Assembly: GCA_022315425.1 (NCBI GenBank)
Contig: JAIUPT010000021.1
Span: forward strand, 496,001 to 560,000
Source of the DNA: Pseudevernia furfuracea
Lineage: Eukaryota; Ascomycota; Lecanoromycetes; Lecanorales; Parmeliaceae
DNA: 64,000 bases
Direction of reading: 5' to 3'
Shown one piece after another: positions 1 through 8,789 of this stretch. The notes under the pieces are model-generated. The model had not been told where the DNA came from. It searched no databases and saw nothing but the letters and a program-made list of their open reading frames with translations. The translations under genes were made by a program, and so were the position numbers. Position 1 is the first letter of the stretch. Every line of letters begins with the position of its first letter.

Positions 1-197
1 TGTATTGCGTGGCGCAAACGACCTATAAGATTCTCATTAATGATCCTACAGTATGCGCTGACTCGTGTACAACACAGCTGGAATTACGAAGAGGACTTTT
101 CCGGCAAAGTGACATAATATCTCAAGCTTGTTGGGACTGGAAAGTGTGATCGTTCTCTGCACAGTTTCCAAAGAAGATTTATCGAAGGGGATATCAT

Positions 198-674
198 TCA
201 GCCCCGGTGTGGGCGACGATATTTCTTACGCACCTCGAGCAGAGACCACTCCTTGATGGATTTCCCCTGCCACATACTCTTCATCTTGCGTGCTTCCAGG
301 AGCGCTGAATGTAGGCTTCCATGTACCCTCGCTCTTGCTGCTGCCACGAGAATGGTCAGGAGCTTGATCTCCGGCTCCGACGGTGTCTGCCGCCACTGGG
401 CTTGCGACGCAAGACATTCCTCCAGTATATCAAGTCCTGTTTGATGTCGCAACAGTCGAGCCTCGAGCTTGGCTTTTTCTATAGCCAAGACTGGCGCTGT
501 GTGAGAAGGAGGGAGCTTTTCATTCCAAAAGTGGCGGGCCTGTTTGTAGCGACCAAGCCTTCGCGCGAAGATTGCTTGCTCCAAGACCAATATTTCTCCC
601 GGAGTCAAAGGTCCATACATGAATGGATATCCGCACCAAAATAGGGTATCCATCGGAGATTGTGTAGTCTTCAT
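198..674 (-). CDS. Hypothetical TPR-like protein, N-terminus uncertain
   Basis: From the ATG at 674 the frame encodes 158 residues ending in a TGA at 198-200. It is rich in Ala, Leu, Arg and Glu, with helical stretches such as LEQAIFARRLGRYKQARHFW and AIEKAKLEARLLR that look like tetratricopeptide-type helix pairs, usually a protein-interaction scaffold; this is inferred from pattern only. The frame stays open upstream to 815 but without an ATG. A second minus frame opens at an ATG at 885 (MAGAAVKMMNQASAYLGTL) and overlaps it, so the real gene probably has a first exon near 885-790 joined through an intron. A GTGCGT donor-like site lies just before the stop, so the 3' end may also continue in another exon. 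It is divergent from the gene starting at 972, so the two may share a short promoter. Base composition is ordinary and there is no RIP damage. Function not recognised. Confidence 0.5.
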   Translation of the reverse strand: MKTTQSPMDTLFWCGYPFMYGPLTPGEILVLEQAIFARRLGRYKQARHFWNEKLPPSHTAPVLAIEKAKLEARLLRHQTGLDILEECLASQAQWRQTPSEPEIKLLTILVAAARARVHGSLHSALLEARKMKSMWQGKSIKEWSLLEVRKKYRRPHRG

Positions 675-754
675 GCCACGACAAGCGTTTCTCAAATTGC
701 GAATTGTAGGAAAAGCAATGAAACTTTCGCAGCGACTTTGGCCCCCAATAAGTG

Positions 755-788
755 GTCCCACTAGTCGCTTCGCTCCTACTAGTGGGAC
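755..788. repeat. Perfect 11-bp inverted repeat (hairpin)
   Basis: GTCCCACTAGT at 755-765 is the exact reverse complement of ACTAGTGGGAC at 778-788, with a 12-base loop. It lies in the disputed 5' part of the minus-strand TPR-like gene, where the reading frame appears to change. It could be the footprint of a small foldback element, or a chance palindrome. Confidence 0.8.
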
Positions 789-971
789 ACCATGCTTCCT
801 GCACGATCTCGTCACCGTGATAAGCTGCTAGAGTACCCAAATACGCACTAGCCTGATTCATCATTTTGACAGCTGCGCCCGCCATTCAGCGTCCTCCGAT
901 ATCCAGTGATGCTTCTGAGACCAATTCAATCTTGAGGTACTCTATTGAAACATTCTCGCCTTTCACACGTG

Positions 972-1851
972 ATGGATAGACCCTCGCTCCCAGATCTTGA
1001 AGGTTACTTCGAACCTGTAGAAGCTCGAGGGGTCCATCTCAACGAGCCTCAGCCGGTGCAAGAAGCGATTGCACAGCAACAGTTACGGAAGACATACTGG
1101 AGATTATCATTCGAACGCGTTCAATTCGGAAGGTACAACGGAAAACCTGCATGCCTATTGGTCGTGGAAGCCAGGTTTGCGCCAGAGGATCGAAAGCGAC
1201 ACCGCTTTACCAAGGTCAGGATAGGCCTAGAATTTGAGGGCGAAGAGAAGAGTGACATCGAAGTCCAGCGATTTGCTCCAGAATTGGCGAGAGGAGTCAC
1301 AGTGCCCGAGATGCATACTTCGAATTGGGCAATCAGGTATGAGCATCTGGATCTGAGCGTATCCTGTCTCAGCACTCGCACTAAGCCTACTCGATGACAG
1401 ACCCAAGATCTCCCTGACTCTCACCCCCATACCGGTCAATATCGACATATTGGACGGTGAATATGGCCATAAAAAAACGTATCAGATCGACAGAACAGCC
1501 ACGATGGAGGGAGTGGTCAAATTCGGACAACGGGTACTGTGGAGTCTCAATGAAGCAAAGGAAGAGGGCATCCCATTGCGAATACCATCTTTAGTGGTCT
1601 TGGTGACGAAAGCGAACGAAACAGGCAAACCTTTCAGATTCAGAGTCAAGTTTAGCATCAATGCGTCGATTGGGCTATCGCTGAATCCGAAGCGCTCGTC
1701 CATCTTTGCAAACATCTTTGCAAAACCAGTGGAGCCCGTGCTCCTTGATGATACGATGCAGCTAATCCCCACTGGTAATGAAGTTGACCCAGACTTCACC
1801 TCCATGGACGTACAGCGCTTGACGAGGACAAATTTCAGTGATGATGTATAG
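972..1851 (+). CDS. Conserved-looking hypothetical protein, two exons
   Basis: Exon 1 runs from the ATG at 972 (MDRPSLPDLEGYFEPVEARG) to 1336. A 64-base intron, 1337-1400, begins GTATGA, contains a CTAA-type branch sequence and ends GACAG. Exon 2 runs 1401-1851 and ends in TAG. Splicing restores one frame and gives 271 residues. Without it, the first frame stops at about 1397 in a low-quality tail, while the second frame continues upstream of its first ATG with sensible sequence (ISLTLTPIPVNIDILDGEYG). No signal peptide or membrane segment is visible. The protein alternates charged and beta-rich stretches (YWRLSFERVQFGRYNGKPA; FRFRVKFSINASIGLSLNP). The family was not recognised and no function is assigned. 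Codons and composition look like a functional host gene, in contrast to everything right of 3.9 kb. Confidence 0.75.
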
Positions 1852-2861
1852 GATATTGATGTGATGTAGCTATGGATGCATGGATTCGAGTTCTGCTTCG
1901 CTAGTCTTGATGAGAGATTTCTCTCTTCGTATGTGGATTTGGTGTCAATTACTCAACCTTTCTCATAACTGCCGATCTTTTGCTTAGCGTGGCATGATAG
2001 CAAGACCAACCGGACTCACTGAATGATATATTTGTTCCTCTTGTCCACTGACAGGATTAATGCTTGTGTGTTCTAATTCATGCGACGTCTGTCTCATTCT
2101 CATTAACATAGATCTTGGTGCTCTACATTCACCATGGCAGGTAGATGTCAGCTCGGACGTTTTTCGAAGGCCATAATTATATAGGCTGTCGTCACTGGAT
2201 GAGGACCTCAAATTAAAAGGTAATCTAGGCGGGATGGGACGGGTTTATTGGACCCCTAGAACCCTGCCGCGAACCTGACCCAGAGCTAGCGAGTTTTGGG
2301 GGCTCGGCATACTTAGGTACTCGTGCTACCTGTTCCGTCGTCCCATTGGGCCATTCCGATCCAAGTCTTCTGCGCTGCACCCGGACAACCCACTTAGTTC
2401 GTACTGCCTTGATGCAAGAGTGAACAAGTGTACCCTCGTACCTCAGGATATCTGCTTAAAGCCTTCGGGTTGCGATGCGATGTCAGAGGGTGGTGGTGAT
2501 CTTGTGCCCCTCTCACTGCGTCCTTTGGTCGCTTGAGTTTTGCAGCATCGAGCGCAGAATCTAATAGGTTCAGCCTGTGATTTCTTGTTTCTACTTGATT
2601 CTGCTGTCATTTTGCTTGGTGTAAGTGTTACTACCACGCTGATAATTGTCTGGATCCTTGAAAGGCGCACTCTGCATTGAATAAGGTCACAGCTACTTAT
2701 AGGACCTCGTAAAATACATCAGCAGCTGCTTATGATGCTATCAATTATTCGAATCTTCCTCAATCTGTATCGATCGAGGGTACGGGCTAAGCTAGATTCA
2801 GACTCGTCACGTTCGTCGTATCACTAGCATCAAATGATGATGAGAATGATCTCTCATAGAC
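1852..2861. other. Intergenic stretch without a supported gene
   Basis: Composition is mixed and not strongly RIP-like. Short open frames occur at 1984-2211 and 2443-2670 (minus), but they show no domain, no convincing start and no homologous copy in the window. No RNA gene or repeat was recognised. Confidence 0.6.
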
Positions 2862-3155
2862 TCATACATTGATCAACTTATTCGCTGCAACATTCACAGT
2901 TGCCCGTTCATCAAATTGATTCACGAATTTCTCTTGATTAGAGCACTTATGAGTTAACACATATGCAGTAGCCTCAACGATCGACAGTTTTATTATATCT
3001 TGATCATTATCGTTGTTCATATTTAGAAGGATCACGCATGATCTGTATCTGAACTTCGTCGGAAGGGGATAATAAAACCTCGTGTCTATCTTACTTCGGC
3101 TGAAGGTGTACTTCTGTTCGCGTTGTCTATTCTCAAAGATTGCATCGGTAGTCAT
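2862..3155 (-). pseudogene. Relic of a small cysteine-containing protein, copy 1
   Basis: The minus frame contains a segment RSCVILLNMNNDNDQDIIKL, then SIVEATAYVLTHKC and NQFDERATV. This matches the layout of the frame at 3578-3877 (CVILIDVMKDANRDKF, then YATAMNITHRC and FRFDGRTLI): Cys-Val-Ile-Leu, about 20 residues, Ala-Thr-Ala, Thr-His-x-Cys, Phe-Asp-x-Arg. Two separated frames sharing this pattern indicate a duplicated gene or exon. The product would be small and cysteine-containing; whether it was secreted cannot be told, as no signal peptide is visible. No family name can be given. The copy lacks the C-terminal ACFIYAGC-type segment seen in the other copy. Confidence 0.4.
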
Positions 3156-3447
3156 CTCACAGTCTTTGAAGTTGATCGGTCAGGCTCGTTCACGTGGTAG
3201 AGGTGTGTCGCTACACTCTGGGGACGTGCCGAGATCAGGGGCGCCCAGACCCATGTTTTCGTTTAGGCTGGTAGCGTTCTTCACTAAGGGTTTAGTCGAC
3301 TTGAACGAAGTCTTGTTCAGCAAAATTGGGTCACCGCTAGCTGATCGCTCTCTAGCGACGACGACAGCACTTTCCGATGTTGCCGGCCCAACTACAACAT
3401 TATGCGGAGCCCAATCTCTCTCAAAAACCAGAACGTCTGCGCGCATC

Positions 3448-3666
3448 CGGAGTCAGCATTGCTTAACCAAGGCATGCAGCCTTCGTTGATGAAACAGATC
3501 TCAGGAGTAGAATGAGACATTCCGAACATATGGCTTGCGGCCCAAATAGGGAGGAACGACTCCGGAGCATGGCTTAATCAAGGCACGCAACCTGCATAAA
3601 TGAAACAGGCTTCGGGAGTATGAGCAGCGATTTGCTTCAGAAGATTGGTTTGCGACTCAAGAATAA
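3448..3666. repeat. Diverged tandem duplication, about 115-bp period
   Basis: The unit starting CGGAGTCAGCATTGCTTAA at 3448 recurs in diverged form from 3563. Shared blocks include CAAGGCATGCAGCCT / CAAGGCACGCAACCT and GATGAAACAGATCTCAGGAGTA / AATGAAACAGGCTTCGGGAGTA. On the minus strand both units encode the same C-terminal motif, CFINEGCMPWL and CFIYAGCVP-stop. Confidence 0.75.
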
Positions 3667-3877
3667 GGACAAAACAGGGGGGGGTTGAGTTCGAAATTTG
3701 CGTACCTACTATCTTTTTCGATTCTATCAAAGTTCTCCCATCAAAACGAAAAGCACTCTGGGTACATCTGTGCGTTATGTTCATGGCTGTAGCATAGATC
3801 ATCCACGGCTTGAATTTGTCTCTATTCGCATCTTTCATCACGTCTATTAAAATAACGCACGTTTCGTTTCGAAACAT
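3578..3877 (-). pseudogene. Relic of a small cysteine-containing protein, copy 2
   Basis: The frame of 99 residues contains CVILIDVMKDANRDKF, YATAMNITHRC, a Phe-Asp-Gly-Arg block and a C-terminal tail TPEACFIYAGCVP. The parallel unit at 3448-3552 continues past this point as GCMPWLSNADS. Here the Trp codon is a TGA stop, a TGG-to-TGA change of the RIP type. It sits exactly at the left border of the AT-rich compartment, so it may have been damaged by RIP spreading from the repeats. Family not recognised; a small cysteine-rich effector-like protein is possible, but no signal peptide is visible. Confidence 0.45.
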
Positions 3878-3879
3878 CT

Positions 3880-6486
3880 TTAAAAGCTTAAAATCAATAT
3901 AATCTCTTCTCGCAAATGTAACGAACTAAAAAACGTCTCTAATATAGAACAACTTCTCGATGACATTATAATAGTCTTGCTCTTTAAGTGAATAAAGTCC
4001 TTTATACGAAATTGCTAAGTCGAAGCAGTCGTTACTCTTATTGCTATTCGAGAAGCTATTTACAATCGATAAACTGATCGCGTCAAAGAAGAAGACGCTC
4101 GACGAGTTAAAAGAGTTCGATTGAAGACTAACTGCAAAGACAGAGAATTCATAAAAAAAGAGTAATAGTAATATCGTCGCGTGAGATCGTAATAACGTTA
4201 TATATTCTCGTAAAAACAAGAATTGAAGAAGCAACTAAGATAAAGAATTCTCATGTTTAGATTCATTACATGTCGCGGCTAATGCTATTGTCGTCTATCT
4301 TAGATAGTATTCTTTCTCTATGGAGCGCTATTTCGAAAGTTCGAATAGAGACTTACTTCGTAGACAGTACCCGCATTCGCGCAAAGCATAGTTTCAAGTC
4401 TCGCTTATAAGTAATGTAGGGCAACGATTCCATCTATCAGTTGCCTTTACGTTCTTATAGTTCTTATCTAGTTCAGACTGCACAGCCTTATGTAGCTGGC
4501 CTTGTCTGTGACGAACGACTGAAAGTATCATAGTCAATAATGATAGAAGGACGATGAAATCTGGTTCTTCTCGATGAATAATTGTTAACTATTAAATTAA
4601 TTTCAGCGTCGTCAATTCAACAAGTCTCTCCTAAAACGCTCTTCAGCAGAACAGACTCGCTAGTTCAGAATCAAAGATGATGACTCGTGAATTCAAAATA
4701 TATGTCTATTAATCAGAACAATATGATTATAAATCAATCCTCGGTTCTCTGAAACGCACTGCTAGTCTCACTCTTGCTTCAACTCAAGTTCTCTATCTCT
4801 TTATAGTATATAGCGCTTAACAGCAAATTACAAATATAAAATATTCAATCAAATGTTGCTATGACATTTCTGCGTTCATATCAAATCTCGAGAGTCTGCT
4901 TCTAAAGTTCAACGTCTTCACTTGAAGATTCAAGCATGAAGAAACACTGCAGTGACGACATTATAAACTGAAGTATACAGGTGCCCGATAGGCGCATCAC
5001 ACGTCTCAGAAATAATCGCTTGTCGTCTTATCTAAGCCCCGATATTAGTCGCGTAATTAGTATATATTTCGAATTGAATAATTTTCTCTTATCTCTGATA
5101 GCACTGCGAATAGCATTTCTTGCGAGCTCAACAATATTCAGATACTCGAAGTCGAAATTCGATCTCGTAATATTCTCACATTTATTCGCTCTTTGCATTA
5201 ATTTCTTCACGATATAACACTCTCTTCGAACTTAGAATAACGTATCGAGCGCAGTTTTACGATACTCGAGACACTCTAAGTGTGTCGCTTTTCTTATCTC
5301 GCTTAGTATATTCGTCACGATGAAGAAAATCTCGAATCAATTTATTCGGATCATGGGGAAGTCACTCTGAAGCTCGGGTCTTAAGGCGATTTCCAGATGA
5401 TCGAGAGCGAACACGAGCGGATACGCGACGATTTCATCGACGACTCTCTGACTATCTTCGTTCGAGGAAACTTTGCTTTTATTTGAATCGTGTCACGCGT
5501 AAGATCAAGCGACGTATAAGGGATAAAAGTCGTAGAAATAGAGGTCAACGAAAATAAAGATTTGATGCGTGTTGATAACGTGATTATCGTTAACGAAGAT
5601 AATGTGCGACGTGAGTATTCTAACGTGTTACTTTCTCTCCTCGTTCGAGAAATCGACTCTGTTCCGAGACTGATGTTTCTTGAATCGGTCGAATTTTAGT
5701 CTTTCGTTATAATAGACTTTATATCGAGTTTAGAAGTCGCGTTGAGAGAGATCGTCGCGAAAGATCTACTTATCTATCGTCGAGCAGAGATATTTGAGAA
5801 AAACGATCTCTTCGTCGAGAACGTTACATTATTAAAATAGATTATATAAATATAAGACGACTCACACTATCTAATTCTTGTTATAGAAACGCATCTCTAA
5901 ATTCGTAATTCGAGATATAATCTTCAGCATCTGCGAGTTAGTAATTCAAGACGTCTAATAATAAAGATCGAAGATTTTTTACTTTATAAGCATTATAAGA
6001 TCTAGTTTTAACGTCTAAATCTAAGACGATAAAATTCGAGTGTTATAAAGATACGAATAGTATTTGTCGTGAATAAAAGATCGCAGCTCTCGTATCTTCG
6101 TTAATGTGTTCTTAACATCTTATACGAATTTGAGCATTTAAACTCGACAGTTAACGACTTTATATGTCTTTTTATTAGAGAATAAAAACGTCTTATAAGA
6201 CTTTATAGAAAGTTACAGATCGAAGATCACGTTAATTTTTATTATTATGTTAAGAGCATCGCTGCTGTCTTTCGATCGATAGATTTTATATATAACTTTG
6301 ATTAAAGAATTCATACTATAGAGAAGTTTCGATCGTATTTTCTTAAATATAAGAAGACGTCTCTTTATGCTCTCGAGTACTTTATTTATTAAGATATTCT
6401 TAGCGACATATTAACGTTCTCTGTTATTCACACAGTCTTCGATCGTAACGAACTTTTTAAAATTCTCAAATATTACTTCTTTTAAG
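3880..6486. other. RIP-mutated AT-rich sequence, no gene recognised
   Basis: From about 3880 the sequence becomes AT-rich with abundant TA and retained CG, and stops accumulate in all frames. The open frames at 3926-4234, 4981-5217 and 5028-5210 are short and lack domains. No terminal repeats were found, so this is either an old repeat too eroded to classify or a single-copy region affected by RIP leakage. Confidence 0.7.
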
Positions 6487-6491
6487 ATATT

Positions 6492-6758
6492 TGTTAGCAG
6501 CGAGATTAAGAGAACAGCTATCGTATAAGCTCGAGAGTTGTCGAGCGTAATCGAATCGCTTGATATACGCATGTCAAGCGGATTCTTGACGTGAGAAGCT
6601 TAAGAGAGTCATGTCTCGAAGTTTTTCATTTTTCTTCCTTAAGAATTAGTCTTACTATTAGATATACTATACGCAATATATATATCTTCGCTAAGTTCAC
6701 ATTACTACACAATTCTAGTCTGTCTATATATATCTATATTATATAAGTCAGTCTAACA
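6492..6758 (+). repeat. Gypsy-1 LTR, 5' LTR of the outermost element
   Basis: A 267-bp LTR starting TGTTAGCAGCG and ending AGTCAGTCTAACA, so its ends form the inverted pair TGTTAG/CTAACA. It is preceded by ATATT (6487-6491); the same five bases follow the last LTR of the nest at 22764-22768, which suggests the two LTRs once bounded one outer element. Confidence 0.85.
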
Positions 6759-6989
6759 ATTCTAATTCTTCTTCTCATCGAGAGATAGCGATTCGAACTT
6801 AGTATAATAACAATCACTCGCTTATAATCGCAACGTATCGAAAACGAAGTAAATTCATTTAACTCGCATATCATATCTGGAGAACAGTCACAGATAGTGA
6901 ATCTAAACGAATCAGATCATGTTTCTAACGTGAAATTCGAGAGTTAAAGATAATCGATATCTGCTTCGAAAGACGATGTTATCGATCTA
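6759..6989 (+). other. Leader fragment of the outer Gypsy-1 element
   Basis: These 231 bases match the internal leader after the LTRs at 7414 and 15425 (for example ATAGCGATTCGAACTTAGTA). They stop where another Gypsy-1 LTR begins at 6990, so the outer element was interrupted just before its gag. Confidence 0.8.
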
Positions 6990-7145
6990 TATTAGCAGCG
7001 AGATCAAGAGAATAGCTATCGCATGAGCTCGGGGGTTGCCGAGCGTAATCGAATCGCTTGATATACGTATGTCAAGCGGATCCTTGACGTGAGAAGCTTA
7101 AGAGGGTCATGTCTCGAAGTTTCTTATTTTCCTTTCTTAAGAATT
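6990..7145 (+). repeat. Left part of a split Gypsy-1 LTR
   Basis: It starts TATTAGCAGCG (the RIP form of TGTTAGCAGCG) and runs to GAATT at 7141-7145, where a complete Gypsy-1 element is inserted. The missing part resumes at 15027. Counting the duplicated GAATT once, 156 + 117 - 5 = 268 bp, exactly one LTR length. Confidence 0.95.
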
Positions 7146-7413
7146 TGTTAGCAGCGGGACCAAGAGGACAGCTGTCGCATGAGCCCGGGGGTTGCCGAGC
7201 GTAATCGAATCGCTTGATATACGCATGTCAAGCGGATCCTTGACGTGAGAAGCTTAAGAGAGTCATGTCTCGAAGTTTCTCATTTTCCTTCCTTAAGAAT
7301 TAGTCTTACTATTAGATATACTATACGCAATATATATATCTTCGCTAAGTTCATATTGTTACACAATTCTAGACTATCTTATATATATCTATATTATATA
7401 AGTCAGTCTAACA
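7146..7413 (+). repeat. 5' LTR of Gypsy-1 copy A
   Basis: 268 bp, TGTTAGCAGCGGG to AGTCAGTCTAACA. It is the least RIP-altered Gypsy-1 LTR in the window at its left end (AGCCCGGGGGTTGCCGAGC). Confidence 0.95.
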
Positions 7414-7659
7414 ATTTTAATTCTTCTTTTCATCGAGAGATAGCGATTCGAACTTAGTATAATAACAATCACTCGCTCGCAATCGCAACGTATTAGAAAC
7501 GAAGCAGATTTATTTAACTCGCACATTATGTCTGAAGAATAGTCATAGATAGTGAATCTAAACGAATTAGATTATTTCTTTAACGTGAACTTCGAGAGTC
7601 AAAGACAATTGACATCTGCTTCGAGAGACGATGTTGTCGACCTAACTTTGAACGAGCGA

Positions 7660-8781
7660 TTGACTTAGATAACTTAACGTCGAGATTAGCTACTAAAAAG
7701 ACGATAACTAAATGACATCAACGAAGAGATCAATGCCCTTCAACGAGAGAAATCGTTAGGTGAACGAGATCAAGACGATATCGAATCGAATACGTCGAAT
7801 GCTCGTCGTGACTCTTCTAATGCTCGAGCAGGGTCAAAACGTTATTCGAATATTAAATTGACACATATCATAAAACGACGAAGTGTTAAATCAAAGAACC
7901 TTGACGATTATCATGGTAAATCGAGACGAGAGCATCGTAACTAAATACGAGACGCCGAAGTTGCATTTATGAATGTCTTAGCGTATTTCCTAAACGATTA
8001 CGATAAAATTATTTAATATATATAATTTCTAGCGAGAGATCTCAAGAAACAGTGACATAACGAACGAGAAAAGAATTCGATCAAGATAGAAAGCTAAGAT
8101 CACTTCGTCTCTTTTCTACTTAACAAAATATAGAATTTAATTAATCGATAGCTAAAGATAAACATGATCTATACGAATACGCGACAAAGATCATCTCAAT
8201 TAGTAATTCAATTTGAGATCTATCTTTTCAGTCTTGAGATATAATTGTCGTCGTCGAACGAAATTCAACGAGTTACGACATTGATAACGAGACTTCTTTC
8301 GAAACTTCAAGACGATATCACTCGCACGAGACAAATAGTCTCGACGCGAGAAGATCTTATCGCTCAGACTACTCGTCTGAAGAATACGAATAAGAGAATT
8401 AACGCACGCTCATTATATAATAGACGAGACATAAACGATATCGACTCGAATATGAATTAAAAACGAAACAAAGAAAATAAGAAAGAGAACAAGCTTAATA
8501 ACAATAAACGAGCGACGTAATCTCGCAAGAATAAGAAAGCGAATACTTCGCGTCGCTTAAACGAAGGTAAATCTCGAGACAAAACGTCGAAAAGCAAGAA
8601 ACATCTGAAGATAGTCGAATATTATAACTATCATAAGAAGAGATATTACGCAAACGAATATCGACAATTTAAGACAGACGACGTTAATCGCGTATCTATC
8701 GATAACGTTAAAAACATTAATGCTTATGTTATCGAGTTATCTTCGTCGAGAAAAGAAAGACTCTCGTCGAAGACTTCTTAA
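7660..8781 (+). pseudogene. Gypsy-1 copy A gag, degenerate
   Basis: The translation resembles a retrotransposon capsid. It includes MNVLAYFLNDYDKI near 7970, then a helical segment, an open stretch from 8245 (SSSNEIQRVTTLITRLLSKL) and a basic Lys/Arg/Asn-rich region. At 8620-8670 lies YYNYHKKRYYANEYRQ, the spacing of a CCHC zinc knuckle (C-x2-C-x4-H-x4-C) in which every Cys codon has become Tyr, a G-to-A change expected from RIP on the opposite strand. Gag would form the particle and bind the RNA. The end TAA at 8779-8781 follows a Ser/Arg tail. Several internal stops make it non-functional. Confidence 0.8.
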
Positions 8782-8789
8782 CGACGAGA

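Noticed and set aside
2220..2700. GC-richer stretch considered as an rRNA or tRNA remnant
   Set aside because: No recognisable rRNA core sequence or cloverleaf was found.
3180..3446. Open minus-strand frame of 88 codons
   Set aside because: No domain and no repeated counterpart; it lies between the two relic copies and could be intron or spacer. Not strong enough to call.
3082..3489. Open plus-strand frame of 135 codons
   Set aside because: It starts at a non-ATG codon, overlaps a minus frame and the duplicated minus-strand relics, and shows no domain.
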